From Verrucomicrobiota bacterium (GTDB lineage: Bacteria; Verrucomicrobiota; Verrucomicrobiia; CAIQCK01): a stretch of DNA of 64,000 nt. Position 1 is the first letter of the stretch. Each line of letters begins with the position of its first letter. This document shows, one piece after another, positions 9,682 to 17,185 of this stretch. The stretch spans positions 1-64,000 of the forward strand of contig JACRQF010000022.1 in NCBI GenBank assembly GCA_016222825.1. The letters are read 5' to 3'. A program made the translations under genes and the position numbers. The notes under the pieces were generated by a model, which made no database searches, had not been told where the DNA came from, and worked only from the letters and a program-made list of their open reading frames with translations.

Positions 9682-11673
9682 CTACTTCTCAGGCTTACCG
9701 CCGGCCAGGATTTTCTCCAGGTCAGGGTCGGGTGGACGGCCAAGCTCAAGCGTCTTGCGGTAGTGGAACCTGGCCAGGCCGAGGAACGGCGACTTGGGCG
9801 ACGTGTAGATCACAGCGAGGTTGTAGTGCGCGTCGGGGTAGTCGGGCCGCAACTCGATGGCGCGGCGCAGTTCCTGTTCAGCGGCGGAGCTCCAGCCCTT
9901 CTTCCAGCTCGCGATGCCCAAGTAGTTGTGCGCCTCGGCGTTGTCGGCATTGAGTTTGAGCGAGCGCGTCAGTTCCTCGACGGCGTCGTCAATGCGGTCC
10001 TGCTTGAAGTAGATGATCCCGATGGTGGCGTGGCTGTAGGCGTCGTCGGGTGCAATCTGGAGCGCGCGGTTGAGCAGATGCTCGGCTTCTTCGAGCCGCT
10101 CCTGCTGGAATCGGATGACGGCCAGGTTGGAGAGGCCGAAGAGGTTCTCCGGGTCGCGCTTGAGGATCTCGCGGTATTTGGCGGCGGCCTCTTCAAATTT
10201 CTTCTGGCTGAAAAGCTCGCGAGCTTCATCCACCAGCGGCTTCAGATCCGCCGGGAGCTGGGGCGTCGCGGAGGACGAGGCGGTGGGTGACGAAGGCGCC
10301 GGGTCTTTCGTCGGAGTTGGCCGCGGGGTCGGGGAGGTGGCGGTGGCGGCAACGCGGACTGTTTGAGTCGCAGCCGGCTTCTGCTCAAACCCGGTTGCGA
10401 GCCAGGCCGGCGCGGCGTTCGAGCCAAGCGCGGAAGACGAAGTTGATGGCGATGAAGGTGGCAGTGCTTCCGGCAGACTGCGCTGGACGGAGGTGGTCGG
10501 GCGCGATTGGGAGCGCGGGGCAGTCGAATGCTTCCGCTCCGTTGGTTTTCCGGCTTTCGGCGGCGGTTTCACGGCGTTAGCGCCACCCGCTGGCGGAACA
10601 GCAATGTCTGAAGAGCCTGCCGCCTGCGCCTGCGTTGCTTTGGACAAACGGTTGGTTTTGGGCGCGGCCGGCGCTGGCGGGAGCGTGGATGACACTTGGG
10701 ACGGCGCGGCGTTCGAGCCAAGCGCGGCTGACGGAGCCGATGGAGATGGAGGCGGCGGTTCTTTCGGCCGACTGGGCAGGGTGACCCTGTTGGTGACGGC
10801 GGCCGTCAAGTGCGCGGTGTCAAACACGACTGGCGCTGGCACGAACGGAGGAGGCAACCAAGCCGACGCGACGTTCGAGCCAAGCGCGGAAGATGGAACA
10901 ATCGGCAGCATCTGCGGCAAAATGTCCGGCAGGCTGGGTCGGGCGATGGTGGTGGTGTCAGCGACCACGCCGGGGCGATCCGATTGCGACGATTTTTTCA
11001 TGAACCTGCCGGTCGTAGCCGCCGACGTAAGGAGGCGGTCTCCCTCCAAGACAGAAGCCTCCGCCTCCTCACGTCGGCGGCTACGAGGTTCTTGGTTCTG
11101 ATGCGCGTCCGAAACTGGGCGGCGAGGCTGCTCAAGACCCCGCTGGTCGAGCGTCTGGGAAACAAAGGCAGAAGGCTGCCGCCGTCCGAAACGCTCCCAC
11201 GTTGAAGATCGCCCTTCACTCGCGGGCGCGGGCATCTTGGGCTGCGGCAGTCCCCTGCCGCTTTCGGGTTGCGGCGCGCTCTCAAGTTTCAGGTCGCTCG
11301 GCACAAGCACGGCGGCCGGACCCAGCGCGCCGGTTCTGGCCGTCACCTCTTCCTTGGCGCTGCGGATGACGACGTTGGTCTTGTCGCTGACAACAACAAA
11401 GGGTTGCTGCCGTCCAAAACGCTCCCACGTTGAAGATCGCCGCTCACTCGTGGGCGCGGGCATCTTGGGCTGCGGCAGTCCCCTGCCTCTTTCGGGTTGC
11501 GGCGCGCTCTCAGGTTTTAGGTCGCTCGGCACAAGCACGGCGGACGGCTGTAACCGCGCCGTGTTGTTGGAGTCAACGACCTGTGCGCGAGCCGGCACGA
11601 CGCCAGCAAGCGCCGCCACACCAAGGCACGCCGCCACCATCGTGCGGATGAGGTCTTTTGTTTGCAGTTTCAT
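9682..11673 (-). CDS. exported proline-rich TPR protein
   Basis: The protein has 663 residues from the ATG at 11673, which opens a signal peptide (MKLQTKDLIRTMVAACLGVAALAGVVPARAQ). The first ~450 mature residues are low-complexity and Pro/Ser/Ala-rich. They contain two near-identical 47-residue blocks (VLVPSDLK.ESAPQPE.GRGLPQPK...STWERFGR) and three copies of an ALGSNAAP-like peptide. A palindromic DNA element is read in frame at 11015-11084. The last ~190 residues form tetratricopeptide repeats (AAKYREILKRDPENLFGLSNLAVIRF, LLNRALQIAPDDAYSHATIGIIYF, ELTRSLKLNADNAEAHNYLGI and a fourth). It is probably an envelope scaffold, with partners unknown. The frame continues open to 12300 through a 21-bp array, but the signal peptide argues for the internal start. 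Confidence 0.75.
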   Translation of the reverse strand: MKLQTKDLIRTMVAACLGVAALAGVVPARAQVVDSNNTARLQPSAVLVPSDLKPESAPQPERGRGLPQPKMPAPTSERRSSTWERFGRQQPFVVVSDKTNVVIRSAKEEVTARTGALGPAAVLVPSDLKLESAPQPESGRGLPQPKMPAPASEGRSSTWERFGRRQPSAFVSQTLDQRGLEQPRRPVSDAHQNQEPRSRRREEAEASVLEGDRLLTSAATTGRFMKKSSQSDRPGVVADTTTIARPSLPDILPQMLPIVPSSALGSNVASAWLPPPFVPAPVVFDTAHLTAAVTNRVTLPSRPKEPPPPSPSAPSAALGSNAAPSQVSSTLPPAPAAPKTNRLSKATQAQAAGSSDIAVPPAGGANAVKPPPKAGKPTERKHSTAPRSQSRPTTSVQRSLPEALPPSSPSTSSSALGSNAAPAWLATGFEQKPAATQTVRVAATATSPTPRPTPTKDPAPSSPTASSSATPQLPADLKPLVDEARELFSQKKFEEAAAKYREILKRDPENLFGLSNLAVIRFQQERLEEAEHLLNRALQIAPDDAYSHATIGIIYFKQDRIDDAVEELTRSLKLNADNAEAHNYLGIASWKKGWSSAAEQELRRAIELRPDYPDAHYNLAVIYTSPKSPFLGLARFHYRKTLELGRPPDPDLEKILAGGKPEK
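11015..11084. repeat. palindromic element inserted in frame in the TPR gene
   Basis: Two 24-bp arms (11015-11038 and 11061-11084) are inverted copies with one mismatch, separated by 22 bp. The left arm begins GTAGCCGCCGACGTAAGG and the right arm ends GTCGGCGGCTAC. A related element with a longer centre lies at 15497-15625. Here it is translated in frame on the reverse strand as part of the low-complexity region (SRRREEAEA...LLTSAATTGR). Confidence 0.85.
11176..11544. repeat. direct duplication within the TPR gene
   Basis: Segments 11176-11316 and 11404-11544 (about 141 bp each, offset 228 bp) are near-identical in DNA as well as protein. This points to recent tandem duplication or gene conversion within the proline-rich part of the TPR protein. 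Confidence 0.85.
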
Positions 11674-11782
11674 CGGGTGCCAAACCGAAGCCTTTTCTCT
11701 ACCACGAAACCACGCCCGCGCCAACCTCTCCCGTTGGGCTGACAACTGAAAGTTGATGGCCGGCGCGTCGTTCTTTTGCTCC

Positions 11783-11818
11783 AAAAAACCCATCGTCCGG
11801 TCGGCGGACGGGTTTTTT
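11783..11818. terminator. bidirectional intrinsic-terminator-like hairpin
   Basis: AAAAAACCC pairs with GGGTTTTTT around an inner GTCCG/CGGAC stem, giving a hairpin flanked by A and T runs on both sides. It lies about 110 bp upstream of the TPR gene start, so on the reverse strand it could end transcripts from upstream or act as a leader structure. Confidence 0.6.
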
Positions 11819-11900
11819 GACGCGAAAACGCGCGGTTGCATCCTCCAAGCATGGATTTGGGTCAAAAATGGTTTTTCCCATGTTTCAACGGGCAGTCCGC

Positions 11901-12180
11901 TGGAGCCAGCGGATAGTCCGTTCCCTGGAGCCGATCGCTCACTCCCGGGAGCCAATGACTCGCTCCCGGGGTCGAGCGGCTCGCTCCTTGGAGTGGATGG
12001 CTGGCTCCTGGGGTTCAGCAGCTCGCTCCCAGGAGCCAATGGCTCACTCCCGGGGTCGAGAGGTTCGCTCCAAGGAGCCAGTGGTTCGCTCCCGCGAGCG
12101 GATGCCTCGCTCCCGCGAGCGGATGCCTCGCTCCGGGGAGCCAATGACTCGCTCCGGGGGTTGAGTGGCTGGCTCCCGGG
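11901..12180. repeat. 21-bp tandem array of small palindromic units (about 12-13 units)
   Basis: From 11926 the sequence runs in register with a 21-bp period for about 12 units; a degenerate unit precedes them. Most units start GGGAGC or a close variant and end GCTCCC, so each can form its own 6-bp hairpin. The central bases vary (for example CAATGACTC, GGATGCCTC). No unique spacers are present. Reading frames are open across the array, and would give heptapeptides such as SEPLAPG if translated on the reverse strand. Confidence 0.88.
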
Positions 12181-12253
12181 ATTGGATACCCGTCGGCAGG
12201 GTGGAGACAGCGCGCCAAGTTGGAAAAGCCCATGTTCCGCCGCGTCCCCTTTG

Positions 12254-12288
12254 GCTGACAACTGAAAGCTGATAGCCGACAGCTTCCC
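12254..12288. repeat. heptanucleotide repeat
   Basis: Five in-phase 7-mers (GCTGACA, ACTGAAA, GCTGATA, GCCGACA, GCTTCCC) are present. A shorter relative starting GCTGACA, ACTGAAA lies at 11738-11765, on the other side of the 21-bp array. Confidence 0.7.
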
Positions 12289-12456
12289 CAAGCTCTTCAC
12301 TCGTCATCCCATCCGCCCGAGCCGGCGGGTTTTGGGAACGCTCTGGCAGAGCACATGCTTTCAGCGACGAAAAACCGAACGGATTGGCGAAGAGATGGAC
12401 TAATCATTGTCTGACGAACATGGCCGCAACAACTTGCCATTGAGACTTACCTTTCT

Positions 12457-13281
12457 TTATTTGCGCTTGATCAGCTTTTGAAGTTCGACCGTCAGGTCGG
12501 CGGCCCCCGATTCGTTCACAACTTCTAGCAACAAATAGCCTGTGTCGATGATTCCGTGAATGAAGGGTGCCACAATGGGCTTGTCAGCAATCATAACCAG
12601 CATTTGTTTGCCTAGATTATCTTTAGTGAGATTCCCAAGTATTATCGCATCCTTGGCTGTTAAACCGATAGCCAAAGTCGGCGTGTCGACCTGCTTCCCG
12701 TCTCTGATGGAAGTAGTTTTCCCCCGCGACAAAGACTCAATCTCAGTAACAAGAAGATCCGGTTTGCGTGATACGTAGCCGAGCCGTGGGAGGTTGCTTG
12801 TGTCAATATAAATGCTCTCCGAGGTGTTCGTCTCACTCACTATGTGAAACGACACGCTCGGAATACCACTCGTCGTGTTGATGCCTTGGCCCGTAGGCTG
12901 GCCGGTTTTACTGGGCGGCCGAAGTCGCTCGCCAGAGTTATAGACCCTCGTGCTGGAATGCATAGCACTCCATCGCACCACCTTCTCACCTCTAACAAAA
13001 ACCTCAAAACCTGAAAACTCGTATTCGCGGAGTCTTCCGGGTTCATCGCGATTGAGATAATTTAGCGCTGTTGTTCCGTTTCCACCGTCATCTTCAAAGG
13101 AAGGCTTCCCGAAATGCTGGATAATTTCGCTCTTTGACATGCCTGGTCGAATGAACTGTTTGACTTCTTCTTCTGTAAAAGATCTCGGCCTCTGGCAACT
13201 AATACAGTTCAAACAGAGTGTCGCGATAATCGAGAAAGACAGAACAGACCATTTTTTAGTGCAGGCATTGTTCCTCGTCAT
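12457..13281 (-). CDS. lipoprotein with BamE/SmpA-like and SecD-head-like domains
   Basis: The 274-residue protein starts MTRNNACTKKWSVLSF, followed by a hydrophobic segment ending LCLNCISC, a plausible lipobox. The start is backed by AAGGAGAG upstream. Residues about 40-95 resemble a SmpA/OmlA fold (FIRPGMSKSEIIQHFGKP). The C-terminal ~110 residues resemble the SecD P1-head subdomain, with LTKDNLGKQMLVMIADKPIVAPF matching the usual LT..N.GK..AIVLDG.V..AP pattern. The combination and its role are not known to me. The gene is visibly AT-richer than its neighbours and uses less GC-biased codons, suggesting recent acquisition. It is divergent from uvrB. Confidence 0.7.
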   Translation of the reverse strand: MTRNNACTKKWSVLSFSIIATLCLNCISCQRPRSFTEEEVKQFIRPGMSKSEIIQHFGKPSFEDDGGNGTTALNYLNRDEPGRLREYEFSGFEVFVRGEKVVRWSAMHSSTRVYNSGERLRPPSKTGQPTGQGINTTSGIPSVSFHIVSETNTSESIYIDTSNLPRLGYVSRKPDLLVTEIESLSRGKTTSIRDGKQVDTPTLAIGLTAKDAIILGNLTKDNLGKQMLVMIADKPIVAPFIHGIIDTGYLLLEVVNESGAADLTVELQKLIKRK

Positions 13282-13402
13282 GCTCAAGGCTCTCCTTTCA
13301 CTCGCGGCGACTGTAGCGCTTCCGCCGCGCGCTGGCACGGAAAAGTTCCGCGAGGCTGGCAAAGGACGTTTGGGTGCGGTAAGTATGGTCGGGATTTAGC
13401 GC

Positions 13403-15445
13403 ATGGAATTTGAATTAGTCAGCAAGTTCAAGCCGCGCGGCGATCAGCCGCAGGCCATCGAGACGCTCACGAAGTCGCTGGAGGCGGGCAACCGGTTCCA
13501 GACGCTGCTGGGCGTCACCGGCTCGGGCAAGACCTACACGGTGGCCAACGTCATCGAGCGGTTGCGGCGGCCGACGCTGGTGATCTCGCACAACAAGACG
13601 CTGGCGGCGCAGCTCTACAGCGAGTTCAAGCAGTTTTTCCCGCGCAACGCGGTGGAGTATTTCGTCAGCTACTTCGACTATTACCAGCCGGAGGCCTACA
13701 TCCCGCAGACGGACACGTTCATCGAGAAGGACAGCGCCATCAACGAGTCCATCGAGCGGCTGCGGCTGTCGGCGACGAGCGCGCTGTTGACGCGGCGGGA
13801 CGTGGTGGTGGTGGCCAGCGTCTCGTGCATCTACGGCCTCGGTTCGCCGGAGGACTGGTTGAACATGGTGGTGCCGGTGAAGGTGGGCGACACGCTCCCG
13901 CGGGACACGTTCCTGCGGCGGCTGGTGGACATCCAGTATGACCGCAACGACATCGCGCTGGAGCGCGGCAATTTCCGCGTCCGCGGCGACGTGATCGAGC
14001 TGGTCCCCAGCTACGCCGAGGACGCGCTGCGGATCGAGTTCTTCGGCGACCAGATCGAGAAGATCACGCGGTTCGACCCGCTGACGGGCCGGCGGCTGGA
14101 GGATCTGCCGGGCACGAGCGTGTTTCCGTCGAAACACTGGGTCACGTCCCCCGACAAGCTGGAGAAGGCCATCGAGACGATCAAGGTGGAGTTGGACGAG
14201 CGGATCGAGTGGTTCGAGAAGCGTGGCAAGCTGCTGGAGGCGCAGCGGCTCAAGATGCGCACCACCTACGACATCGAGATGATGCAGGAGATGGGCTTCT
14301 GCTCGGGCATCGAGAACTATTCGCGCCACCTCAGCGGGCGCGCGCCGGGCCAGCGGCCGTTCTGCCTGCTGGATTTCTTCCCGAAGGATTTCCTGCTGGT
14401 GATTGACGAGAGCCACGTGACGGTGTCGCAGGTCGGCGGGATGTATGAAGGCGACCGCTCGCGCAAGATGACGCTGGTGGAGCACGGTTTCCGCCTGCCG
14501 AGCGCGCTGGACAACCGCCCGCTGAACTTCCCGGAGTTCGAGTCCATGGTCGCCCAGGCGATCTTTGTCAGCGCGACGCCGTCGGATTTTGAGACGGAGA
14601 AGAGCGCCGTCATCGCCGAGCAGATCATCCGCCCGACCGGTTTGCTCGACCCGAAGATCACGGTGAAGCCGCTGGACGGGATGATTGACGACGTGATCGA
14701 GCAAGTCCGCGCCCGCACGGAGAAGAAAGAGCGCGTGCTGGTGACGACGCTGACCAAGCGCACCGCCGAGGACCTGAGCGATTACCTCAAGGACCTCGGC
14801 ATCAAGGTCACCTATCTCCACTCCGACATTGACACCATCGAGCGTGTCGAAGTCCTGCGCGGCCTGCGCAACGGCAAATTTGACGTGCTCATCGGCATCA
14901 ACCTCCTACGCGAGGGCCTCGACCTGCCGGAGGTGTCGCTGGTCTGCATCCTCGACGCGGACAAGGAAGGCTTTCTGCGCAGCGCCACCGCGCTCATCCA
15001 GGTTTCCGGCCGCGCCGCGCGCCACATCAACGCCGAGGTCATCCTCTACGCCGACGTGATGACCAACTCCATCAAGAAGCTCATCGAGGTGAGCGATTAC
15101 CGCCGCGCCAGGCAGATGGAATACAACCGCGTCCACAAGATCACGCCGAAGTCGGTCGTGCGCGGCGTGCAGGAGAGCCTCCAGAGCATCGTTGCGGGCC
15201 ACGAAGTCGAGGCAAGCGTCGTCAAGGAAGCCGGTGCCGACTACGACGTCGTCGAGCTGCTGCGCGAACTGGAGGCGGAGATGCTCGAAGCGGCGAAGAA
15301 GCTGGAGTTTGAGCGCGCCGCGCTGCTGCGCGATCAGATCAAGGAATTGCAGCGCGGCACCGGCGAGGGCGAAGCGCCGGCGTTGAAGAAACGCGAGGTG
15401 GTCTATGCCGCGCCCAACGGCGGCAAGGCGAAGCGGCAGAAGTAG
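13403..15445 (+). CDS. uvrB: excinuclease ABC subunit UvrB
   Basis: This is the damage-verification helicase of nucleotide excision repair, loaded by UvrA and recruiting UvrC. The 680 residues match the family length. Visible features are the N-terminal GDQPQAIETL segment, the Walker A GVTGSGKT (residues 37-44), the beta-hairpin region YFDYYQPEAYIP (about 89-100), the DE(S)H box LLVIDESHVTV, helicase motifs (FVSATPSDFE, GINLLREGLDLPEV, QVSGRAARH) and a C-terminal UVR domain (LEAEMLEAAKKLEFERAALLRD). The ATG at 13403 matches the canonical start. It appears monocistronic. Confidence 0.98.
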   Translation: MEFELVSKFKPRGDQPQAIETLTKSLEAGNRFQTLLGVTGSGKTYTVANVIERLRRPTLVISHNKTLAAQLYSEFKQFFPRNAVEYFVSYFDYYQPEAYIPQTDTFIEKDSAINESIERLRLSATSALLTRRDVVVVASVSCIYGLGSPEDWLNMVVPVKVGDTLPRDTFLRRLVDIQYDRNDIALERGNFRVRGDVIELVPSYAEDALRIEFFGDQIEKITRFDPLTGRRLEDLPGTSVFPSKHWVTSPDKLEKAIETIKVELDERIEWFEKRGKLLEAQRLKMRTTYDIEMMQEMGFCSGIENYSRHLSGRAPGQRPFCLLDFFPKDFLLVIDESHVTVSQVGGMYEGDRSRKMTLVEHGFRLPSALDNRPLNFPEFESMVAQAIFVSATPSDFETEKSAVIAEQIIRPTGLLDPKITVKPLDGMIDDVIEQVRARTEKKERVLVTTLTKRTAEDLSDYLKDLGIKVTYLHSDIDTIERVEVLRGLRNGKFDVLIGINLLREGLDLPEVSLVCILDADKEGFLRSATALIQVSGRAARHINAEVILYADVMTNSIKKLIEVSDYRRARQMEYNRVHKITPKSVVRGVQESLQSIVAGHEVEASVVKEAGADYDVVELLRELEAEMLEAAKKLEFERAALLRDQIKELQRGTGEGEAPALKKREVVYAAPNGGKAKRQK

Positions 15446-15496
15446 CGCCGGCCGTTGAACCGGAAATTCCCCAGCGCAACGAAGCCGCAACCAAGT

Positions 15497-15625
15497 GTAG
15501 CCGCTGACATAAGGAGGCGGAGTGCATGGAAGGCAACGGTGGTGCGCATGAGATGCCGCAATAGACGAGTCCGTGCTCATCGTGGTTGCATGTCAACTGC
15601 TCCGCCTCCTTACGTCGGCGGCTAC
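15497..15625. repeat. MITE-like inverted-repeat element
   Basis: Two 25-bp terminal arms (15497-15521 and 15601-15625) are inverted copies with two mismatches around a ~79-bp centre with no gene. The arms belong to the same family as the element in the TPR gene at 11015-11084 (right arm CGTCGGCGGCTAC), but the centre is different and longer. It lies in the 283-bp gap between uvrB and the next gene, and no transposase is nearby. Confidence 0.85.
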
Positions 15626-15728
15626 GAGGCTCGTCGCGGCGCATTTGCGTTGTCGCAACGACTGCCTCATCGCGCTGCGCCCTGAATCTGCGCTTGCAGC
15701 GGACGGCGGGGTTGGGTTGAATGCGCGC

Positions 15729-17168
15729 ATGAGCGTCTCACGCCTCCTCCCCTTGTTCGGTTCCACTGTAACCCTCGTCCTCCTGCTTCACGTTCAGCCG
15801 GCGTTCTCGGCCGACGTGCGTTCGTGCGGTGCCAAAGGCGACGGGCAAACCGACGACACGGCGGCGATTCAGAAGGCTGTGGACAGCGGCGACGGCCGCG
15901 TCAGTTTCCCGAAGGGCGTCTATCGCATCACCAAGCCCGTCGTCATTGAACTCGACAAGACCGGTTTCACATCGCTGGTCGGTGACGGCGTCGCGCGCGT
16001 CGTCATGGCGGGGCCGGGCGCGGCGTTTCGGTTTGTCGGCACGCACGCCGGCAGCGCCGATCCCGACCAGGTGAAGCCGAACGTTTGGGAACGCCAGCGG
16101 ATGCCGATGGTGGACGGGCTGGAGATCGTCGGCGCGCACGAGGAGGCTGACGGCATCGAGGCGAACGGCACGATGCAGATCACCATCACGCGCACGACTG
16201 TTCGCGACGCGCGGCACGGCATCCGGCTCGCGTCGCGCAACCGCAACGTCCTCATCGCCGATTGTCACCTCTACCACAACCGCGGCGTTGGCGTGTTCTA
16301 CGACGACGTGAACCTCCACCAGTCGAACATCAGCGGCTGCCACATCAGTTATTGCGCCGGGGGCGGCATCGTTTCGCGCGGCGGCAACGTCCGCAACATC
16401 CACATCGGCACGTGCGACATCGAGATGAACATGGCGACCAACGCGCCGCCGACGGCGAACGTGTTGATTGACTGCTCCGGCAGTAGCGCCGGCACCGCCG
16501 AGGTCGCCATCACCGGCTGCACCATCCAGCACGGCGGCAAGCCCGCCGGCGGCGCCAACATCCGCATCATTGGCCGCGGCAATCCCGCCAGGAACCTGCC
16601 GGTTGCGCGCTGGGGCCACGTCACCATCACCGGCAACGTGCTCAGCGACGTGAAGGTGAATGTCCACCTCCGCGACACGCGCGGAGTGGTCATCACCGGC
16701 AACACGTTCTACATGGGCTACGAACACGACCTGCTCGTGGAGGACTCCAGCAATATCGTCGTCGGCCCGAACAACTTCGACCGCAACCCGCTCTACGGTT
16801 ACGGCGATGCCGCCAAGGTCAACGGCGGTGTCGTGTTCCGCGGATCGGCCGACTGCACGCTCGACGGCCTGCACATCAACGGCGCGTGGCGGAAACCGGC
16901 GGCGTTGATGATCGAGAAGTGCAACCGCTTCAACATCGCCAACTGCACGATCCTCGACAGCGACAACATCGGCCTGCTGTTGAAAGACGTGACCAACAGC
17001 AAGGTCGCCGGCAGCATGGTCCGCGACGACCGCCACGACACCAAGCCCGGCCCGTCACTGAAAGTCGAAGGCGGCCGCGGAAACTGGATCGTCCAGAACC
17101 TGCTCGCGAACGGCTGCGAAGCCGCGCTGGGCACAGCCCGCGTGGAAGGCAGCAACGACGGGAAGTGA
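15729..17168 (+). CDS. secreted pectate-lyase-superfamily (right-handed beta-helix) protein
   Basis: The 479-residue protein has a signal peptide (MSVSRLLPLFGSTVTLVLLLHVQPAFSA). The start ADVRSCGAKGDGQTDDTAAIQKAVD is the hallmark of Pectate_lyase_3-type parallel beta-helix proteins. Regularly spaced strands follow (ITITRTTVRDARHGIRLA, VLIADCHLYHNRGVGVFY, VTITGNVLSDVKV, VVITGNTFYMGY). Such proteins are polysaccharide lyases, polygalacturonase-like hydrolases or epimerases; the exact activity cannot be read here. ATG 15729 was chosen for the signal peptide. The in-frame extension upstream runs into the palindromic element. The next gene starts 17 bp downstream, so the two are probably co-transcribed. 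Confidence 0.8.
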   Translation: MSVSRLLPLFGSTVTLVLLLHVQPAFSADVRSCGAKGDGQTDDTAAIQKAVDSGDGRVSFPKGVYRITKPVVIELDKTGFTSLVGDGVARVVMAGPGAAFRFVGTHAGSADPDQVKPNVWERQRMPMVDGLEIVGAHEEADGIEANGTMQITITRTTVRDARHGIRLASRNRNVLIADCHLYHNRGVGVFYDDVNLHQSNISGCHISYCAGGGIVSRGGNVRNIHIGTCDIEMNMATNAPPTANVLIDCSGSSAGTAEVAITGCTIQHGGKPAGGANIRIIGRGNPARNLPVARWGHVTITGNVLSDVKVNVHLRDTRGVVITGNTFYMGYEHDLLVEDSSNIVVGPNNFDRNPLYGYGDAAKVNGGVVFRGSADCTLDGLHINGAWRKPAALMIEKCNRFNIANCTILDSDNIGLLLKDVTNSKVAGSMVRDDRHDTKPGPSLKVEGGRGNWIVQNLLANGCEAALGTARVEGSNDGK

Positions 17169-17185
17169 CGGAGGAAACGAAATAC

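Larger units (their letters stand above)
11674..12456. other. 783-bp intergenic region rich in repeats
   Basis: Between the TPR gene start and the lipoprotein gene end there is no gene with coding character. It contains two heptanucleotide stretches (11738-11765 and 12254-12288), a terminator-like hairpin (11783-11818) and a 21-bp palindromic-unit array (11901-12180). About 160 bp beside the lipoprotein gene hold nothing recognised. Several frames are open across the array only because of its period. Confidence 0.6.

Noticed and set aside
11674..12300. N-terminal extension of the TPR gene through the 21-bp array
   Set aside because: A clear signal peptide begins at 11673. The upstream part is repeat-encoded and would put the signal inside the protein. 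Kept only as an alternative.
13331..13350. Second sigma54 promoter upstream of uvrB (CTGGCACGGAAAAGTTCC)
   Set aside because: The -24 half is good, but no GC occurs at the required 10-bp spacing.
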